A stretch of 64,000 bases of DNA from Planobacterium oryzisoli. Its GTDB lineage: Bacteria; Bacteroidota; Bacteroidia; Flavobacteriales; Weeksellaceae. How positions within the stretch are numbered: position 1 is the stretch's first letter; every line of letters starts with the position of its first letter. Location: assembly GCF_015354315.1 (NCBI RefSeq), contig NZ_JADKYY010000011.1, positions 1-64,000 on the forward strand, in the 5' to 3' direction. The position numbers and the translations under genes are program-made. This document shows positions 19,035 through 27,615 of the stretch, in pieces. The notes beneath the pieces were generated by a model. The model saw nothing but the letters and a program-made list of their open reading frames with translations, was not told where the DNA came from and made no database searches.

Positions 19035-19367
19035 ATGAAAAGTATTAGTTTAATTGGAATTGTCTTACTGCTCCTCTCTGCATTGTTGTTCTATCTGACC
19101 ACTGATTTTTCGGTTGAGCAGATTAAGTTATCCCACATGATGGGTATAATGGGTGGAGTAGGTATAGGCCTGATCATTGGCGGAATGGTAGGCTATGTAT
19201 CGAAAGGTACAGCGCTTAAGCACCAACAGAAAATGAAGGAACTCCGTGAGCTGCAAAAGGAAAAAGTGCTACTGGAGAAAAGAAACGCCGAGTTAGCAAG
19301 GGAAAATAAGATTTCGGAATTGGACACGGAAAGTGCCACAAAAAAAATGCCTGATAATTTTTACTGA
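19035..19367 (+). CDS. Small membrane protein with C-terminal coiled coil, unknown function
   Basis: 110 residues with two hydrophobic helices (about 4-22 and 37-58; the second is Gly-rich, MMGIMGGVGIGLIIGGMVGY). A highly charged Lys/Glu segment (about 68-100) looks like a coiled coil. I do not recognise a family. The ATG at 19035 was chosen because it starts directly before the first helix. The last 20 coding bases lie within the hairpin that terminates the convergent gene. Confidence 0.65.
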   Translation: MKSISLIGIVLLLLSALLFYLTTDFSVEQIKLSHMMGIMGGVGIGLIIGGMVGYVSKGTALKHQQKMKELRELQKEKVLLEKRNAELARENKISELDTESATKKMPDNFY

Positions 19368-19377
19368 TTATCAGGCA
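19340..19377 (-). terminator. Terminator for the outer membrane protein gene
   Basis: TGCCTGATAA (19348-19357) pairs perfectly with TTATCAGGCA (19368-19377) around a 10-base loop. The minus-strand T-run corresponds to the A-run at 19340-19347. The hairpin is built partly from coding sequence of the convergent small membrane protein. Confidence 0.8.
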
Positions 19378-19403
19378 CTATTCCATTTATGTGCTATTTC
19401 TTA

Positions 19404-20030
19404 TTAGAAGGTGTAACCCACCCCCAGAATTAGCAAACTAGGACGGTTGTCGTATCTAACGGTATAGGTTTCTCCCGATACGTTGTTGTTAATAAATTCT
19501 CTTTGGTCGTTGGTGAATGCTCCTTCGTATCTTGCGTTGAGAACAAAATTGCTGATTTTTGCTTGGGCACCGAATTGATAGCCTACTGTAAAGTTATCCT
19601 TGGCGTTTTCACGAAAGTCATTATACTGATTGTCGGTGCTAAGGTTATAACTTGCTACAGGACCAACAAATACGCCAAGCGTTTGACCCAATACATTGGT
19701 TCCTACTAAAACCGGAAGGTCCACTCGGTTGCTTTTCGCTTCAATAGTTGTATTGGTTACAGGATCCGTTAGCTCATTCTTAAAAGTAGAATAATACAAC
19801 TCGGGTTGAATAAACAGAGAAGTTGGTAAATCCACTTTTACTGATAGACCGAAATTGTATCCTACACTGTTTTTACCTTCAGACTCGTATGCTTCTACTG
19901 CGGAATTCGATATATTTTCCCAAGTCGGGTTACTGGTTGGGAAGAGCATGTTGGCTTTTCCCGATACTGAAACCTGAGCGAAAGCAGTTGCTGAGAATGC
20001 TATTAACGCTAGACTAATTGTTTTTTTCAT
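19404..20030 (-). CDS. Outer membrane beta-barrel protein
   Basis: 208 residues with a cleavable signal peptide ending in AFAQ. The mature protein is made of alternating hydrophobic strands and ends in phenylalanine (GVGYTF), the C-terminal signature of outer membrane barrels. It resembles the small porin/OmpW-PorT-like barrels common in Bacteroidota. Its start codon lies 17 bases inside the end of mlaF, so mlaE, mlaF and this gene are translationally coupled. That placement suggests an envelope role linked to lipid transport, which is inference only. Confidence 0.85.
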   Translation of the reverse strand: MKKTISLALIAFSATAFAQVSVSGKANMLFPTSNPTWENISNSAVEAYESEGKNSVGYNFGLSVKVDLPTSLFIQPELYYSTFKNELTDPVTNTTIEAKSNRVDLPVLVGTNVLGQTLGVFVGPVASYNLSTDNQYNDFRENAKDNFTVGYQFGAQAKISNFVLNARYEGAFTNDQREFINNNVSGETYTVRYDNRPSLLILGVGYTF

Positions 20031-20832
20031 TTTCTCTAACTTTTGTAGTTACGTTTGTAATTGAAGTTTTATCGGTTTGCAGAAAGTAGTCTCTAAGTTC
20101 TTTAAATAGCTCTGAAGAATACACAAAATCTATCAAATTGCGGTTCCCAGCAGTTATCACTTTATTTTTATCACCTTCCCATTCCAATATTCCATTTTTG
20201 AGATATACAATTTTCTCGCCAATTGTCATCACGGAATTCATATCGTGGGTGTTGATAATAGTAGTGGTATTGTATTCTTTGGTGATTTCCAGGATCAGAT
20301 CGTCAATTACATTTGAGGTATACGGGTCCAGACCACTGTTCGGTTCATCGCAAAAGAGATACTTAGGATTATTGACAATAGCCCTAGCTATCGCCACCCT
20401 TTTCTGCATTCCTCCAGAGATTTCCGACGGAAATTTTCGGTGTGCATTGTCTAAATGTACCCTGCCCATTACTTCAAAGGCCCTGCGTTTTTTTTCCCTG
20501 AACGTTAAATTGGTAAACATATCCAAGGGGAACGTGATATTTTCTTCTACAGTGAGCGAGTCGAATAATGCGCTGCCTTGAAATACGGTGCCGATCTCCG
20601 AGCGTAGTGTCTGCTTCTCGTCACGCCCCATCTTCATGATATCTCTTCCGTCAAAAAGAATGGTTCCACTGGTGGGCTCATGAACGTTAAGTAAGGATTT
20701 TAGAAAAACAGTCTTCCCTGAGCCACTTTGCCCAATGATAAGATTAACCTTACCAGTTTCAAACGTAGTCGTAATACCTTTAAGTACTTCCGTGCCGTCA
20801 AATTCTTTTTTAAGACTTTTTACCTCAATCAT
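20014..20832 (-). CDS. mlaF: MlaF-like ABC transporter ATP-binding protein
   Basis: ATPase of the MlaFEDB-type system that moves phospholipids between the membranes. Walker A is GQSGSGKT (34-41), the signature ISGGMQKR, Walker B LFCDEPNSGLDP and the switch TIINTHDMNS. It is 272 residues. Its ATG shares one base with the stop codon of mlaE (TAATG), and its 3' end overlaps the outer membrane protein gene. The substrate-binding MCE protein (MlaD) is not in this operon but at 29.9 kb. Confidence 0.92.
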   Translation of the reverse strand: MIEVKSLKKEFDGTEVLKGITTTFETGKVNLIIGQSGSGKTVFLKSLLNVHEPTSGTILFDGRDIMKMGRDEKQTLRSEIGTVFQGSALFDSLTVEENITFPLDMFTNLTFREKKRRAFEVMGRVHLDNAHRKFPSEISGGMQKRVAIARAIVNNPKYLFCDEPNSGLDPYTSNVIDDLILEITKEYNTTTIINTHDMNSVMTIGEKIVYLKNGILEWEGDKNKVITAGNRNLIDFVYSSELFKELRDYFLQTDKTSITNVTTKVRENEKNN

Positions 20833-21584
20833 TAGCTAAGAATCATTTGGGTTAGAATTAATTCGGAAAGAATGATAAATACCATCGTCCAAACGACAGC
20901 TTGGGTGCTGGCTCTTCCCACTTCAAGGGATCCACCTTTGACATTATATCCAAAATAGGCCGGAACCGTAGCAATTATAAACGCAAACACCACTGTTTTT
21001 ACAAAGGCGTAGGTGTAAAATAAGTTGGGCATATACATTTGAATTCCGCTGATATAATCCGCTGAAGTCCAGTTTCCGGTAATCTGTCCTGCCAAATAAC
21101 CGCCGTATACTCCTACCACAATAGAAAGTGCTATAAGAAGAGGGTTAAAAATAACACAGGCTAATATTTTTGGCAGGATTAAAAAATTGGAAGAATTTAC
21201 TCCCATGATATCCAAAGCATCAATCTGTTCAGAAACACGCATGGTGCCTATACTAGAGGCAATATACGACCCTACTTTACCGGCTAGTACTAAGGAAATG
21301 ATTGTTGGAGAAAATTCCAAAACCAATACCGCTTTGGTAGCGTAGCCCACAAAGGTAGCCGGAATAGGAAACGACGAAGCACTGAAATTATTAAACATCT
21401 GAATTGCAACAACCGCCCCTACAAAGACGGAGGTAAAGACCACTAACCCACATGAATTTACTCCAAGGTCATTGATTTCACGCATAAAAAGCTTCCAGAA
21501 CACCGATGCTTTCTGCGGCGTTCGGATGGCTTTACCCATTAAGATAAAGTACTCACCTAGTGCCGAAAGGAACTTTTTTATCAT
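20832..21584 (-). CDS. mlaE: MlaE-family lipid ABC transporter permease
   Basis: Inner-membrane permease of the MCE lipid transport system, 250 residues with about five to six membrane segments. The conserved MlaE core reads VLAGKVGSYIASSIGTMRVSEQIDALDIMGV in family terms (seen around residues 100-130). PAYFGYNVKGGSLEVGRASTQAVV matches the C-terminal signature. It is the first gene of mlaE-mlaF-OMP. It has the length of a full MlaE, with no fused STAS domain. Confidence 0.92.
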   Translation of the reverse strand: MIKKFLSALGEYFILMGKAIRTPQKASVFWKLFMREINDLGVNSCGLVVFTSVFVGAVVAIQMFNNFSASSFPIPATFVGYATKAVLVLEFSPTIISLVLAGKVGSYIASSIGTMRVSEQIDALDIMGVNSSNFLILPKILACVIFNPLLIALSIVVGVYGGYLAGQITGNWTSADYISGIQMYMPNLFYTYAFVKTVVFAFIIATVPAYFGYNVKGGSLEVGRASTQAVVWTMVFIILSELILTQMILS

Positions 21585-21654
21585 TCTACGAAAGTAATAT
21601 TATTATTTTAATTTTTTGAGCAAAAGGTCCTTTCCCTAATGTATACGGGAAGAG

Positions 21655-22281
21655 TTAAGGAATATTCAGATACTTATGCGTTTGAACGGAGGCTCTCCAT
21701 TGGGGGTTTTGCATGATGAAGTCGGTTATAGCGGGATACATGGTATCTCTTTTACTCCACTCACTTTGCAGATAAAGCATACAATTTCTAGTAACTTTCT
21801 CGGCCTCCTGCAATGCAAATTGGAAGTCGTGATTGTTATAAACGATTACTTTCAATTCGCTGGCAACCGTATAAATTTGGGGCAAAGGCAGCATGGTTTT
21901 TTTAGGGGAAAGGGTTATCCAGTCTAAAATACCACTCAAGGGGTACGCGCCCGAGGTTTCAATATGAATGGTACATCCGAGTTCTTTAAGGCGCTGCGTT
22001 AAGGGATTCAAATTGTACATAAGTGGCTCCCCGCCGGTAAGTACCACAGTCTTGCAGAAACTTGCAGCTTTCTCTGCAATTTCTCGCGCATTATGCAAAG
22101 GGTGGAGCAGTGGATTCCAACTCTCCTTTACGTCGCACCAATGGCATCCCACGTCACAGCCACCCAGACGGATGAAATAAGCTGCTTTTCCTGTATGAGC
22201 ACCCTCGCCTTGAATAGTATAAAAATGCTCCATTACCGGGAGCATTACACCTTGATCTAATAATTCATTTTCTTTATTCAT
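21655..22281 (-). CDS. queE: 7-carboxy-7-deazaguanine synthase QueE
   Basis: Radical SAM enzyme converting 6-carboxytetrahydropterin to 7-carboxy-7-deazaguanine in queuosine synthesis. The cluster motif is C42-x3-C46-x2-C49 (GGCDVGCHWCD). GEGAHTGKAAYFIRLGGC, TGGEPLMYNL and HIETSGAYP complete the family pattern. The ATG at 22281 gives 208 residues. The frame is open upstream into folD coding sequence, but those residues are unconserved. It follows folD by 17 bases and probably shares its transcript. No other queuosine genes are in the window. Confidence 0.93.
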   Translation of the reverse strand: MNKENELLDQGVMLPVMEHFYTIQGEGAHTGKAAYFIRLGGCDVGCHWCDVKESWNPLLHPLHNAREIAEKAASFCKTVVLTGGEPLMYNLNPLTQRLKELGCTIHIETSGAYPLSGILDWITLSPKKTMLPLPQIYTVASELKVIVYNNHDFQFALQEAEKVTRNCMLYLQSEWSKRDTMYPAITDFIMQNPQWRASVQTHKYLNIP

Positions 22282-22298
22282 CCAATAATAGAGCTTGG

Positions 22299-23177
22299 TT
22301 ACTTGCCATGCTTCTTGTATGCAAGAAGGGTGTTCTTCATGAGCATAGCACGTGTCATTGGTCCTACTCCCCCTGGAACTGGTGTGATCCATCCTGCTAC
22401 CTCTTTACACGATTCAAAGTCCACATCGCCTTCAAGGTGGTAGCCTTTGGTTCCATCATCTTCTACGCGCGTAATTCCAACATCAATGATTACTGCACCG
22501 GATTTGATCATGTCTGCTTTTAAGTATTTTGGTGCACCTAACGCGACAATAATGATGTCTGCCTGGCGCGTGAACTGCTCAATATTTTGTGTATGGCTGT
22601 GCACCACTGTAACTGTGGAGTCTCCTGGATTTCCTTTACTGCTCAATAGGATACTCATGGGTCTGCCAACAATTCTGCTGCGGCCAATAACGACGCAATG
22701 CTTGCCTTTTGTTTCGATATTGTACCGCTCTAAGAGCGTCATGATGCCATAAGGGGTGGCCGGTAAATAAGCATCCATTTCCAATGCCATTCTTCCAAAA
22801 TTTTCCGGATGAAACCCATCCACGTCTTTTTTGGGATCTATCGCATTAATTACGGTTTCTTGGTCTATGGATTTGGGCAGGGGTAGTTGTACGATAAAGC
22901 CGTCGATAGAATCGTCCTGGTTCAGTAGTTCAATTTGTTCCAAAAGTTCTTTCTCATTGACCGTATCGGGCAGTTTGGTTAAGGTAGAGGTAAATCCAAC
23001 CTCCTGGCAATCTTTAACTTTACTGCTGACGTATGCTTTACTTGCTCCGTTTTCGCCGACAAGGATTGCAGCAAGATGGGGCGGTCGCAAACCTTTTTCA
23101 ACGATTTTATCAACCTCTCTTTTTATTTCTTCTTTAATGTCCTGGGAAACCTTAAGGCCATCTAATATTACTGCCAT
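22299..23177 (-). CDS. folD: Bifunctional methylenetetrahydrofolate dehydrogenase/cyclohydrolase FolD
   Basis: NADP-dependent enzyme of one-carbon metabolism that oxidises 5,10-methylene-THF and hydrolyses methenyl-THF to 10-formyl-THF. Catalytic segment SKAYVSSKVK (Tyr and Lys of the active site), QLPLP, the nucleotide-binding GRSRIVGRP and the terminal PVPGGVGPMT are all intact. It is 292 residues. It starts three bases after the pgi stop and precedes queE, forming a pgi-folD-queE operon. Confidence 0.96.
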   Translation of the reverse strand: MAVILDGLKVSQDIKEEIKREVDKIVEKGLRPPHLAAILVGENGASKAYVSSKVKDCQEVGFTSTLTKLPDTVNEKELLEQIELLNQDDSIDGFIVQLPLPKSIDQETVINAIDPKKDVDGFHPENFGRMALEMDAYLPATPYGIMTLLERYNIETKGKHCVVIGRSRIVGRPMSILLSSKGNPGDSTVTVVHSHTQNIEQFTRQADIIIVALGAPKYLKADMIKSGAVIIDVGITRVEDDGTKGYHLEGDVDFESCKEVAGWITPVPGGVGPMTRAMLMKNTLLAYKKHGK

Positions 23178-23180
23178 ATC

Positions 23181-24830
23181 CTAATTGTTTTTCTTGTTTT
23201 TAAAGTAATTGATAAGGCCCTGCGTAGAGCTGTCGTTCTCGTGGGATTCCTCGTCGGTAGTTAAATTTCTAAGGATATTTCCAGCAAGCACCTTTCCAAG
23301 TTCCACGCCGTACTGGTCAAAACTGTAAATATTCCAGATGATACCCTGTACAAAGATTTTATGCTCGTAAAGCGCGATTAACTGTCCCAGAGAATAGGGC
23401 GTTAGTTCATCAAAGAATAATGAGTTTGTAGGGGTATTGCCCGGGAAAACCTTGAAGTTAGTCATTCGCGATGCATCCTGGTGCGATAAACCTTGTTGCA
23501 ACAGTTCGTCCTGCGCCTCCTCTTCTGTTTTTCCAAAGGCCAGGGCCTGAGTTTGTGCAATGTAATTGGCCAGGAGTTTAGGTTGGTGGTCGGAAAGGGG
23601 ATTGCATGAATTAACATAAGCGATAAAATCGGCTGGAATTAATTCCGTTCCCTGATGCAGGAGCTGGTAAAACGCATGCTGCCCATTTGTTCCCGGTTCG
23701 CCCCAAATCACAGGTCCCGTCTGATAATCCACAAATGCCGAGGAGCGGTCTACACATTTGCCGTTACTCTCCATATCCGCCTGCTGTAAATATGCAGCAA
23801 AGCGATCCAGATATTGCGAATACGGTAAAATTGCGTAGGAAGAAGCATCAAAAAAATTGCGGTACCAGATGCCAAGCAGTCCCATTAAGACGGGTATATT
23901 AGCTTCAAGGGGCGTCTCTTTGAAATGTTTATCGATTGCATTAGCCCCCTCAAGTAGTTTCAAAAAGTTGGCATGTCCAATGGAAAGCGAAATACTAAGG
24001 CCAATCGCACTCCATAAAGAATAACGACCGCCTACCCAGTCCCAAAACTCAAAGATGTTTTCAGGAGCAATCCCAAAGGAACTTACCGCTTGCGTATTAG
24101 TGGAAAGTGCAACAAAGTGTTTTGCAATATCTTTTTCACTGGCTCCAGACTGCAGAAACCAGCGGCGTGCAGATTCTGCATTGGTCATGGTTTCCTGTGT
24201 GGTAAAAGTTTTTGAAGCGATAATAAATAGAGTGCTCTCAGGATCCAATGTGCGGATTGTTTCTGCGATATGATTGCCATCAACGTTTGATACAAAATGG
24301 ACATTCAAACGCGAACGATAATGTTTGAGCGCAGAGCTTACCATAACAGGACCTAAATCGGATCCACCGATGCCAATATTAACAACATCAGTAATTGCCT
24401 TTCCTGTATATCCTTGATGCTCACCAGAAATAACTTTCGTGCTGAATGCATCCATCTGATCTAAAACCCGTTTGATTTGAGGTTTTATATCCTTTCCATC
24501 GACAAAGATCGGTTCTTGAGAGAAATCGCGAAGTGCGGTATGCAGTACAGCCCTGTTTTCCGTTTCATTTATCTTATCCCCGTTAAACATGCGTTCGATC
24601 GCATCTTCCAAATGGCACTCCTTTGCCAGGTCCAAAAGCAAAGTTAAAGTCTCATCGGTAATGAGGTTTTTTGAGTAATCAAACAAAAAATTATCCGTCT
24701 GAACAGACATTTTAGAAAAGCGTTGTGGGTCTTGTGCAAAGAGACTGCGTAGCTCCCATTGGTTTTGATGGTAATGGGCGGTTAACTTTGACCAAGCAGT
24801 AGTTTTTTGTGGATTTATTCGTGGAAGCAT
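23181..24830 (-). CDS. pgi: Glucose-6-phosphate isomerase
   Basis: Glycolytic and gluconeogenic enzyme interconverting glucose-6-phosphate and fructose-6-phosphate. Family motifs include [14 protein letters not shown], the [18 protein letters not shown] region with the catalytic Glu and His, and the C-terminal signature [18 protein letters not shown]. At 549 residues it is the long (E. coli-type) form. It is first in a tight minus-strand cluster with folD and queE, with a -7 box about 43 bases upstream. Confidence 0.97.
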   Translation of the reverse strand: MLPRINPQKTTAWSKLTAHYHQNQWELRSLFAQDPQRFSKMSVQTDNFLFDYSKNLITDETLTLLLDLAKECHLEDAIERMFNGDKINETENRAVLHTALRDFSQEPIFVDGKDIKPQIKRVLDQMDAFSTKVISGEHQGYTGKAITDVVNIGIGGSDLGPVMVSSALKHYRSRLNVHFVSNVDGNHIAETIRTLDPESTLFIIASKTFTTQETMTNAESARRWFLQSGASEKDIAKHFVALSTNTQAVSSFGIAPENIFEFWDWVGGRYSLWSAIGLSISLSIGHANFLKLLEGANAIDKHFKETPLEANIPVLMGLLGIWYRNFFDASSYAILPYSQYLDRFAAYLQQADMESNGKCVDRSSAFVDYQTGPVIWGEPGTNGQHAFYQLLHQGTELIPADFIAYVNSCNPLSDHQPKLLANYIAQTQALAFGKTEEEAQDELLQQGLSHQDASRMTNFKVFPGNTPTNSLFFDELTPYSLGQLIALYEHKIFVQGIIWNIYSFDQYGVELGKVLAGNILRNLTTDEESHENDSSTQGLINYFKNKKNN

Positions 24831-24873
24831 GGAGCTGTTTTTTGATGTTTTAGAATAAGGAATTTTAACGACG

Positions 24874-24881
24874 CAAATTTA
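24874..24881 (-). promoter_or_regulatory. TAnnTTTG -7 box of pgi
   Basis: Read on the minus strand, TAAATTTG lies 43 bases before the pgi ATG. It begins only a few bases after the T-run of the lon terminator, so lon termination and pgi initiation are packed together. Confidence 0.5.
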
Positions 24882-24920
24882 GGAAAAATTATACCTCCAT
24901 ACGGAAATGGAGGTATAATT
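24882..24920 (-). terminator. Rho-independent terminator of lon
   Basis: A perfect 14-bp stem, with plus-strand arms at 24887-24900 and 24907-24920 and a 6-base loop, contains ACCTCCAT/ATGGAGGT. On the minus strand it is followed by T residues. Confidence 0.88.
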
Positions 24921-24949
24921 GAAATGGTATTACTATGATTTTACTTAGC

Positions 24950-27355
24950 TTAATCGACAAGTGCTAGGTCTATCACTTCACTCATCCGTGAAACGTAATG
25001 TATTTGTAATTTATTCAGGTAGTCTTTGTTTATTTCCTCAACGTCTTTCTTGTTGTCCTTACTTAAGATTACTTCCTTAACTCCTGCCCTGGCAGCGGCT
25101 AGAAGTTTCTCTTTAATACCTCCTACTGCCAAGACTTTTCCTCTCAAGGTAATTTCCCCTGTCATTGCCAGATGGCTCTTTACTTTTTTATTCTTAAAGC
25201 TGGACACCATGGATGTGAGCATCGCTATTCCTGCAGAAGGACCATCCTTGGGAGTTGCTCCTTCCGGCACGTGCACATGTATATTTTTGTTCTTAATGTG
25301 CTCGTGGGAAATGCCTAAATCGCTGTGTTTTGCCTTTATGAATTCTAGGGCAATCGTTGCCGATTCCTTCATCACGTTGCCTAAGTTACCTGTCATGCTC
25401 AGAGTTCCTTTCCCCTCACTCAATATACTTTCAATGAACAGAATGTCCCCGCCCACGCTCGTCCAGGCTAGACCTGTGACCACTCCAGGTACTGAAGTGA
25501 TCTCCGAAAGACTTTTTGGTCGTGGTACCCCTAAGATTTGATCTATTACGGCCACTGTAATCTTGGAATCATATTCTTTTTCCATGGCTATTTGCAATGC
25601 AACCCAGCGTGCTATTGCAGCAATACGTTTCTCCAAAGTACGCACCCCACTTTCAGAGGTGTGCGCATTAATAATATGTTGAAGTTCCTTATCGCCCAGC
25701 TTGAAAGATTTGTTACTAAGTCCGTTGTCTTGCTGTAACTTTTTGATTAGATGTCGTTTCGCTATCTGAACCTTTTCTTCTAAAGTATAACCGGTCAGCT
25801 GAACTATCTCCATCCGGTCAAGAAGCGGCGTTTGAATGGTGTTTAACGAATTTGCGGTGGCAATGAACATGACTTTTGAGAGGTCGTACCCGTATTCGAG
25901 GTAATTGTCATAAAAACTATGGTTCTGTTCCGGATCTAATACCTCCAGAAGCGCGGAGCTTGGATCGCCATGAATTCCTTGTCCCACCTTGTCGATTTCG
26001 TCCAAAACAATAACAGGATTGGAGGTTCCGGCTTTTTTAATGGATTGTAATATTCTCCCCGCCATAGCACCTATATAGGTCTTTCTGTGCCCTCGGATTT
26101 CGCTTTCGTCATGCAGCCCACCAAGCGATACGCGTACATATTTTCTGCCAAGAGCGTCAGCCACGGATTTTCCTAAGGATGTTTTTCCTACCCCTGGAGG
26201 CCCCACTAAGCAAAGTATCGGGGACTTCATATCGTTTTTCAATTTAAGCACCGCCATGTGCTCCAAAATACGTTTTTTAATATCCTCGAGTCCGAAATGC
26301 TCCCGATCCAGCATTCTTTGTGCCTTATTTAAATCAAAACTGTCCTGAGAATATTTATTCCAAGGTAATTCGGTGAAAAAATCCAGGTAATTTCTCTGGA
26401 CATTGTAGTCCGGCGAGTTGGGATGTTGGCGTTGAAGTCTACTTAGTTCTTTAGTAAAATGCTCCTCTACATCAGACGGCCACACGATCTGAGCGGCTTT
26501 ATTGCGAAGCTCTTCCGCATCCGATTCTGCACCTCCGCCTAGTTCTTCCTGAATAGTCTTTATCTGTTGGTTCAAAAAGTACTCACGTTGCTGTTTATCC
26601 AGATCGCGTGAAGTTTTCTGGTGAATCTGATTTCTAAGATCCAGCTTTCTGAAGTCTTCGTGCATTAGTTCGTAGCAGTTCTGAGCCCGCTTCATTAAAC
26701 TTTTTTCTTCTAGTAGCCGTTGCTTCTCTTCTATTTCAAAATTACCGTTCGTGCAAATGAAATTAAGTAGATCTTCATGGTCATTCAAATTGTTAATCGC
26801 AAAATTCGCAGCGTTTGGTATGTTTGGATCTAGCTGAATAATCTTAAGTGCTAGTTCTTTGATATTCTCCAATAATGCATCAAATTCCTCCTTATTGCGT
26901 GTGGAGGAGTCTTTCAATAGTTGTAGTTTCGCTTTAAAATAGGGTGAGGTAGAGACAAAATCTTTAATTTTAAAACGTTGTACCCCCCTTGTTATCGCAG
27001 TTATATTACCCTCGGGTAAGGTGATTATTTTTATAATGCGCGCCAGTGTTCCAATGCTGTGGAGGTCGCCCTCAGAAGGACTTTCCAGCATGCCGTTTTT
27101 TTGCGTGACAATTCCAATTATATCACCGTTACGATGGGCTTCTTCAAGTAATCTTTTGCTTTGCTCGCGGCCAGCCGTGATGGGAATAACCACTTTTGGG
27201 AACATAACCATATTGCGTACCGGAAGAATGGCAAATTCTTCTTTATTCTTAGAATTTCTCTTATCGTCTGCATCCGAAAACTCTACTTCATCCGCAACAA
27301 TATTAAAATCTCCTTCCATTAGATTGTCAAATTCCAAGTTTTCAAATTCGTTCAT
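24950..27355 (-). CDS. lon: ATP-dependent protease Lon
   Basis: Cytosolic AAA+ serine protease that degrades misfolded and regulatory proteins. The N-terminal substrate domain (about 40-240) begins at FAILPVRNMVMFP. The AAA+ module has Walker A GPPGVGKT (385-392) and Walker B VIVLDEIDK. The proteolytic domain has the Ser707-Lys748 dyad (KDGPSAGI and VGGIKEKLL). It is 801 residues, a normal LonA. It is divergent from ppiD across a 260-base region with a palindrome 13 bases before its ATG, a plausible site for stress control. Confidence 0.97.
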   Translation of the reverse strand: MNEFENLEFDNLMEGDFNIVADEVEFSDADDKRNSKNKEEFAILPVRNMVMFPKVVIPITAGREQSKRLLEEAHRNGDIIGIVTQKNGMLESPSEGDLHSIGTLARIIKIITLPEGNITAITRGVQRFKIKDFVSTSPYFKAKLQLLKDSSTRNKEEFDALLENIKELALKIIQLDPNIPNAANFAINNLNDHEDLLNFICTNGNFEIEEKQRLLEEKSLMKRAQNCYELMHEDFRKLDLRNQIHQKTSRDLDKQQREYFLNQQIKTIQEELGGGAESDAEELRNKAAQIVWPSDVEEHFTKELSRLQRQHPNSPDYNVQRNYLDFFTELPWNKYSQDSFDLNKAQRMLDREHFGLEDIKKRILEHMAVLKLKNDMKSPILCLVGPPGVGKTSLGKSVADALGRKYVRVSLGGLHDESEIRGHRKTYIGAMAGRILQSIKKAGTSNPVIVLDEIDKVGQGIHGDPSSALLEVLDPEQNHSFYDNYLEYGYDLSKVMFIATANSLNTIQTPLLDRMEIVQLTGYTLEEKVQIAKRHLIKKLQQDNGLSNKSFKLGDKELQHIINAHTSESGVRTLEKRIAAIARWVALQIAMEKEYDSKITVAVIDQILGVPRPKSLSEITSVPGVVTGLAWTSVGGDILFIESILSEGKGTLSMTGNLGNVMKESATIALEFIKAKHSDLGISHEHIKNKNIHVHVPEGATPKDGPSAGIAMLTSMVSSFKNKKVKSHLAMTGEITLRGKVLAVGGIKEKLLAAARAGVKEVILSKDNKKDVEEINKDYLNKLQIHYVSRMSEVIDLALVD

Positions 27356-27615
27356 AAGTTAATTGTCTTGACAGAATGTCATTTTTTGTATGAGATCAGT
27401 AAAAATAAAATGCACAGATATGCTAAATACTCGGATTATGTGTGCAAAATGAATAAGGCTCAATTCCTATGCCACTCAGGCAACTTTTATATGCTGTGAC
27501 AGATTTGCCGAATTATGGTATTTATTCAAACTAGTGCGGTCAAATTAAATGTGTTCTTTTTTTTCTAATATCTTTAAAATGTGTATTTTCGCACACTGAT
27601 AAAAATGAATAACGA
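27356..27615. promoter_or_regulatory. Divergent promoter region between lon and ppiD
   Basis: This 260-base AT-rich gap contains a perfect inverted repeat TGACA-GAA-TGTCA at 27369-27381 near lon. It also holds a minus-strand TATTTTTA (27400-27407), a near match to the -7 box for lon, and a plus-strand TATTTTCG (27584-27591), a near match 24 bases before ppiD. No reading frame in it looks coding. Confidence 0.45.

Noticed and set aside
21630-21649. TTCCC/GGGAA hairpin after queE as a terminator
   Set aside because: Only a 5-bp stem with a long loop and no adjacent T-run on the minus strand.
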